Part shown: positions 7,587 to 10,534 of the stretch, in pieces
Layout of the letters: every line of letters begins with the position of its first letter
Numbering within the stretch: position 1 is the stretch's first letter
Source: Bacteroidales bacterium
GTDB taxonomy: Bacteria > Bacteroidota > Bacteroidia > Bacteroidales > UBA7960
NCBI GenBank assembly: GCA_003553005.1
Contig: PUPG01000183.1
Coordinates: forward strand, 1-10,534
Direction of reading: 5' to 3'
DNA length: 10,534 nucleotides
Position numbers and translations under genes: made by a program
Notes under the pieces: model-generated
Told to the model about the DNA's origin: nothing
What the model saw: the letters and a program-made list of their open reading frames with translations, nothing else
Database searches by the model: none

Positions 7587-8783
7587 TTAAACGTGAGAAA
7601 CCCTGGGTCTGTTGCGCTCAATCAGCTTTTTAAACAAGGCAGCCGGGTCTGGAAAGCGATTGCAGACCATCATGGCGGCTATGATGTATGGTTTATAGCC
7701 AGCTTCCTGGTAGGTTTCCAGGCGGGAGGCTTCAAACACATCCGCATCCACTTCTCCTTGCGGGCAGGATACACCACTGATATCTGCGGGCAAGCAATGC
7801 ATGTAACGGGCATTTCCATTGCGTGTGGCAGCCTTATGCCTGGGACCATACTCCCAGTCCACATATTTTGCATTATTTGCCAGGCATTCTTCCTCGAGGG
7901 CATCCAGACCAGTCTTGTCTCCGCTTTTCAGGAGCTCTGTTCTTTTTTCCATGATATGATAGGGGGCCCAGCTTTTGGGATACACGATCTCGGCATCCTG
8001 CATCGCCTCCTGCATATCGTGGCTTATTTGGAATGATCCCCCACCCTGTTTGGCGAAAAGTTCGGCCTTTTCCACCACATCCGGGATCAGGCCATAGCCT
8101 TCCGGGTAAGCCAGGTGCACATCCATGCCAAAACGCGTCATCAGGGCGATAACCCCTTGCGGCACGGAAAGGGGTTTACCGTAGCTTGGGGAGTATGCCC
8201 AGCTCATCACGAACTTTTTTCCGCGCAGGGCTTCAAGAGAACCATACATTTTCTGCAGATGCATCAGGTCGGCCAGCGACTGGGTCGGATGGTCCATGTC
8301 GCATTGCAGGTTGACCACACCCGGTCTTACCGGGAGGATGCCTTGTGCGTGACTTTCATCCAGTGATGCGGCCACCTCGCGCATGTATTTATTTCCTTCA
8401 CCGAGGTACATGTCGTCGCGGATGCCAATAAAGTCAGTCAGGAACGAGATCATCGCTGCCGTTTCGCGCACGGTCTCGCCGTGGGAAATCTGCGACTTCT
8501 CTTCGTCGAGATCCTGTACGGCCAGTCCGAGTAAGTTGCATGCCGAGGCAAAGGAAAAGCGTGTTCGGGTTGATTTGTCGCGAAAGTTGGACACGGCCAG
8601 ACCCGAATCAAACAACCTGGGGGAGATCTGCTGATCCCGCAGCTGCTTCAATACGGAAGCTACATGCAGGATGGTACGCAGGTCGCCTTCCTGTTTTTCC
8701 CACGTTAATAAAAAATCATTTTGATGCAAGCCACTCTCCAGGCTGGCAATCAGGTCAATTTCACGCAATAGTGTTGTGTTCAT
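7587..8783 (-). CDS. ygeW: Knotted carbamoyltransferase YgeW
   Basis: This is an aspartate/ornithine-carbamoyltransferase superfamily member. It has 398 residues, close to E. coli YgeW (about 396) and clearly longer than ordinary OTCs. The carbamoyl-phosphate loop KSTRTR is at 70-75, DHPTQSLADL at 164-173 and HCLPAD at 329-334. YgeW-specific character is seen in the long N-terminus, the stretch SWAYSPSYGKPLSVPQG (194-210) and the late insertion around 283-325. Family knowledge: YgeW did not use standard amino-acid acceptors in early assays. It is now tied to anaerobic purine/ureide breakdown, where it would phosphorolyse a ureido group to carbamoyl phosphate. The enzyme should be a cytosolic trimer. 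It follows ygeY by 85 bases and precedes the amidase by 17. The ATG at 8783 starts MNTTLLREID. I see no ygeX (diaminopropionate ammonia-lyase) or carbamate kinase in the window. Confidence 0.93.
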   Translation of the reverse strand: MNTTLLREIDLIASLESGLHQNDFLLTWEKQEGDLRTILHVASVLKQLRDQQISPRLFDSGLAVSNFRDKSTRTRFSFASACNLLGLAVQDLDEEKSQISHGETVRETAAMISFLTDFIGIRDDMYLGEGNKYMREVAASLDESHAQGILPVRPGVVNLQCDMDHPTQSLADLMHLQKMYGSLEALRGKKFVMSWAYSPSYGKPLSVPQGVIALMTRFGMDVHLAYPEGYGLIPDVVEKAELFAKQGGGSFQISHDMQEAMQDAEIVYPKSWAPYHIMEKRTELLKSGDKTGLDALEEECLANNAKYVDWEYGPRHKAATRNGNARYMHCLPADISGVSCPQGEVDADVFEASRLETYQEAGYKPYIIAAMMVCNRFPDPAALFKKLIERNRPRVSHV

Positions 8784-8868
8784 ATTTAAGCGTTTATCAG
8801 TTTGTTCTTTGCAGGCTTATCCCTCCAATGTCATTTTAATCTTTCACTGGTCATTGAAGGCGTCATGT
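8784..8868 (-). other. ygeY-ygeW intergenic gap
   Basis: This 85-base gap is the widest inside the operon. I find no TAnnTTTG promoter element on the - strand and no terminator hairpin with a T-run. A GGAGGG (about 8825, - strand) is too far from the ygeW ATG to act as its ribosome-binding site. Just beyond the gap, the ygeY stop codon lies in a near-palindrome at 8864-8878 (CATGTTT, central A, AAACATG). Confidence 0.4.
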
Positions 8869-10053
8869 TTAAAACATGTAGGCAAGGGCCGCATAAAAAG
8901 CAGCAGCTTTTTCCAGGTGGTCCACAGGCGTTTTCTCATTGGGGGCATGTGCCAGCACCTCGTTACCGGGGCCAAAGCCGATGACCGGGATATCGTACAG
9001 GCCATTGATGGCCACCCCATTGGTGGAAAACGTCCATTTGTCCACCACCGGTTGTTGATCAAACAAGCCGGCGAATACCCTGACCCCTTTCTGAATGATC
9101 TCATGTTCCTCCGGGATCTTCCAGGTGGGATAATATTTTTCCATGCCGTAAGTAAGTCCGGTAAAGGACTTTTCTTCATAGTGCAACACCTCGACTTTGG
9201 CTTTCATGCCTTTGATCAGCTCCTGGATCTCGGCTACTGCGCTCTCTTTTGTTTCGCCCCAGGTCAGTCTGCGATCCAGGTGTATCCTGGCGAAATCTGC
9301 CACGGCGCAGAGGGAAGGGCTTTTGGATACGAATTCCGATATGGTGATGGTGCCTTTGCCCAGAAAGTCATCGTGATGCAGCCGTTCATTCAGTTTTTCA
9401 ATCTCCAGGGCGGCTTTTGAGGCCATATAGATGGCATTTTCTCCACGCTCGGGGGCCGATCCGTGGCAGGACCGGCCGTAAAAGCTCACCTGCATTTCCA
9501 TGCGTCCGCGATGACCGCGGTAGATATTCAGGTTGGTGGGTTCGGTGACCACCACCGCATCGGGTCGTATCCCTTCCTCTTCCACCAGGAACTTCCAGCA
9601 GAGCCCGTCGCAATCTTCCTCGATGACGCTGCCAATGAAATAGAGTGTCAGGTCGCGGTCAAAAGCCAGCTCCTTCAGGATACGTCCCGCCGTCACAAAT
9701 GCTGCTGCACCGCCTTTCTGGTCGACACTGCCGCGACCATGGACATGGCCATCGCGCACTTCACCGCACAGGGGATCAAACTCCCAATCCTCCGGATTAC
9801 CCAGGTCGACGGTATCCATATGTGCATCGAAAGCCAGGATGCGGCTACCCTGTCCAATCCTGCCAATCACATTGCCCAGGGGGTCCATTCGCACTTCATC
9901 AAATCCAGCCTTTTGCATCTGACGGATCAGTTCCTGCTGTACGTGTTCTTCATCAAGGCTAAGGGATTTGCAGCGCACCAGGCGGGAAAGGTTGTCAGCG
10001 GTTTCATCCCGGTACTGATGGGCCAGTTTATTGATTGCAGAAAATTGCTCCAT
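8869..10053 (-). CDS. ygeY: YgeY family selenium-metabolism-linked M20 hydrolase
   Basis: This 394-residue zinc-dependent amidohydrolase/deacylase belongs to the M20 (ArgE/DapE) fold and resembles E. coli YgeY (about 403 residues). Metal and catalytic residues are visible: His78 and Asp80 (AHMDTVD), bridging Asp111 (GSVDQKGG), Glu145-Glu146 (SVIEEDCDG), Glu171 (TEPTN) and His369 (EVLAHAPNE). The dimerisation/lid domain includes GRSCHGSAPERGENA (193-207). The family co-occurs with selenium-dependent molybdenum hydroxylases and the purine-degradation cluster, where it probably hydrolyses an amide in a ring-opened intermediate. The exact substrate cannot be seen. I place the start at 10053 because AAGGAC lies five bases upstream. 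The longer frame from 10101 would add 16 residues that overlap the candidate promoter. It is the first gene of the ygeY-ygeW-amidase-permease operon and diverges from xdhC. Confidence 0.93.
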   Translation of the reverse strand: MEQFSAINKLAHQYRDETADNLSRLVRCKSLSLDEEHVQQELIRQMQKAGFDEVRMDPLGNVIGRIGQGSRILAFDAHMDTVDLGNPEDWEFDPLCGEVRDGHVHGRGSVDQKGGAAAFVTAGRILKELAFDRDLTLYFIGSVIEEDCDGLCWKFLVEEEGIRPDAVVVTEPTNLNIYRGHRGRMEMQVSFYGRSCHGSAPERGENAIYMASKAALEIEKLNERLHHDDFLGKGTITISEFVSKSPSLCAVADFARIHLDRRLTWGETKESAVAEIQELIKGMKAKVEVLHYEEKSFTGLTYGMEKYYPTWKIPEEHEIIQKGVRVFAGLFDQQPVVDKWTFSTNGVAINGLYDIPVIGFGPGNEVLAHAPNEKTPVDHLEKAAAFYAALAYMF

Positions 10054-10078
10054 AAAAAGTCCTTTTTTTGATTTGGCA

Positions 10079-10106
10079 TAAAGATAGTTTTTTTTGCGCA
10101 AACCAA
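10079..10106 (-). promoter_or_regulatory. Candidate promoter for the ygeY operon
   Basis: On the - strand TATCTTTA (10086 down to 10079) matches the -7 consensus TAnnTTTG except for the last base. TTG (10106-10104) lies 17 bases upstream, within the accepted spacing. Transcription would begin near 10073, about 20 bases before the ygeY ATG. The element overlaps the divergent xdhC promoter and the palindrome at 10093-10102. Confidence 0.5.
10093..10102. promoter_or_regulatory. Perfect palindrome TTTGCGCAAA, candidate operator
   Basis: The ten bases are an exact inverted repeat. They lie between the -7 boxes of the two divergent promoters and include the TTTG that could be the -33 element for xdhC. 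A dimeric regulator bound here could control both arms. The regulator is not encoded in the window. Confidence 0.4.
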
Positions 10107-10122
10107 GGAATGCATACCTTTA
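10093..10122 (+). promoter_or_regulatory. Candidate promoter for xdhC
   Basis: TTTG (10093-10096) and TACCTTTA (10115-10122, one mismatch to TAnnTTTG) are separated by 18 bases, a normal Bacteroidota spacing. Transcription would start near 10129. That leaves a leader of about 120 bases before the xdhC ATG, long for a simple promoter. Confidence 0.45.
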
Positions 10123-10251
10123 CACCAGGAAAATAACCGCAGCTGACCTGAATTAAAAGCATGATTAATGCAGGCTAAATGCCGGTTTTACATTCATGAA
10201 AACTCCATGCCTGGGAATTAACAAACAGGGTATCATTAAATCGATAAATCC

Positions 10252-10534
10252 ATGCAAGGTATTTGGCAATTCATACTGGAAAAGCTTCACCGGGAAGAAC
10301 CGGTCATGTTGCTCGTAGTCACGGAGGTGCACGGTAGCAGTCCCGGCAAGAAAGGGTTTAAAATGGCTGTGGACGCAGGGGGACAAAAACACGGAACCAT
10401 TGGTGGGGGGCCGATGGAGTTTTCCCTGGAAAAAGAGGCCATGCAAAGCTTGCTCACCGACACCCCCAAAGCGTTCACCAAGCGCCTGGTTCACTCGGCC
10501 GATGCCGGCAAAGAGGCCTCAGGTCTGATCTGTG
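10252..10534 (+). CDS. xdhC: XdhC/CoxI family molybdenum-hydroxylase maturation protein, 3'-truncated
   Basis: 94 residues are visible and the frame runs off the right edge. An in-frame TAA at 10237-10239 limits the start to the ATG at 10252. The N-terminal XdhC_CoxI domain is recognisable. A hydrophobic strand (VMLLVVTEV, 18-26) leads into GSSPGKKGFKMAV (28-40), then HGTIGGGPMEFSLEKEA (47-63) and SGLICG near the end (from residue 90, the last residue inferred from the split codon). Characterised XdhC binds molybdenum cofactor and helps insert the sulfido-ligated form into xanthine-dehydrogenase-type enzymes. The family often has PR where this protein has PG at 31-32. It heads a + strand arm diverging from ygeY. 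Genes beyond the edge would be expected to include the hydroxylase itself, which I infer rather than see. Confidence 0.87.
   Translation, partial: MQGIWQFILEKLHREEPVMLLVVTEVHGSSPGKKGFKMAVDAGGQKHGTIGGGPMEFSLEKEAMQSLLTDTPKAFTKRLVHSADAGKEASGLIC

Noticed and set aside
10054..10101. A longer ygeY start at 10101, adding 16 residues
   Set aside because: The extension is Lys-rich and not needed for the M20 fold, and it would overlap the candidate promoter. The internal ATG at 10053 has AAGGAC correctly placed.
10196..10318. A 40-codon ORF starting in the xdhC leader and overlapping the xdhC start in another frame
   Set aside because: No ribosome-binding site, no recognisable protein, and it overlaps xdhC out of frame. 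A leader-peptide role is conceivable but unsupported.
1..10534. CRISPR arrays, tRNA or rRNA genes, insertion sequences, prophage or integration sites
   Set aside because: I saw no regularly spaced repeats, no tRNA-like cloverleaf, no transposase or integrase motifs and no terminal repeats. Every long frame is accounted for by the genes listed.

Overview
The window is a compact piece of a Bacteroidota chromosome, roughly half G+C, with nine protein genes and no gene-free stretch above about 240 bases. The assignment rests on three things: several start-proximal sites match the Bacteroidota sigma factor -7 consensus TAnnTTTG, purine-rich Shine-Dalgarno sequences are scarce, and the order hpt-adk-obgE is common in that phylum. 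The catabolic genes at the right suggest an anaerobe, perhaps Bacteroidales-like. That last point is inference.

Left part (1-1389, + strand): the 3' half of an aspartate:alanine-exchanger family (AspT/YidE type) membrane transporter, then a NimA-like flavin (pyridoxamine 5'-phosphate oxidase fold) protein with its own candidate promoter. Centre (1472-3696, - strand): a housekeeping operon hpt-adk-obgE (purine salvage, adenylate kinase, ribosome-assembly GTPase). A 234-base AT-rich divergent intergenic region separates it from truA (+, tRNA pseudouridine synthase). truA converges on the next operon with only 16 bases between the two stop codons, and a hairpin plus T-tract sits there.

Right part (4739-10053, - strand): an apparent four-gene operon ygeY - ygeW - amidase - AI-2E-family permease. 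The last two junctions are 17 bases each. It is transcribed divergently from an xdhC-type gene cut by the right edge (10252 onward, +). YgeY (M20 metallohydrolase), YgeW (knotted carbamoyltransferase) and XdhC (molybdenum-hydroxylase maturation factor) belong to the anaerobic purine/ureide catabolic module found in E. coli and gut anaerobes. XdhC would equip a molybdenum hydroxylase acting on purines. YgeY and YgeW would act on ring-opened ureido intermediates, with YgeW plausibly releasing carbamoyl phosphate for ATP production. The amidase, with its N-terminal export or anchor segment, and the permease are not usual members of that module and are the most interesting part of the window. The divergent promoters of the two arms interlock around a perfect TTTGCGCAAA palindrome, a good operator candidate.
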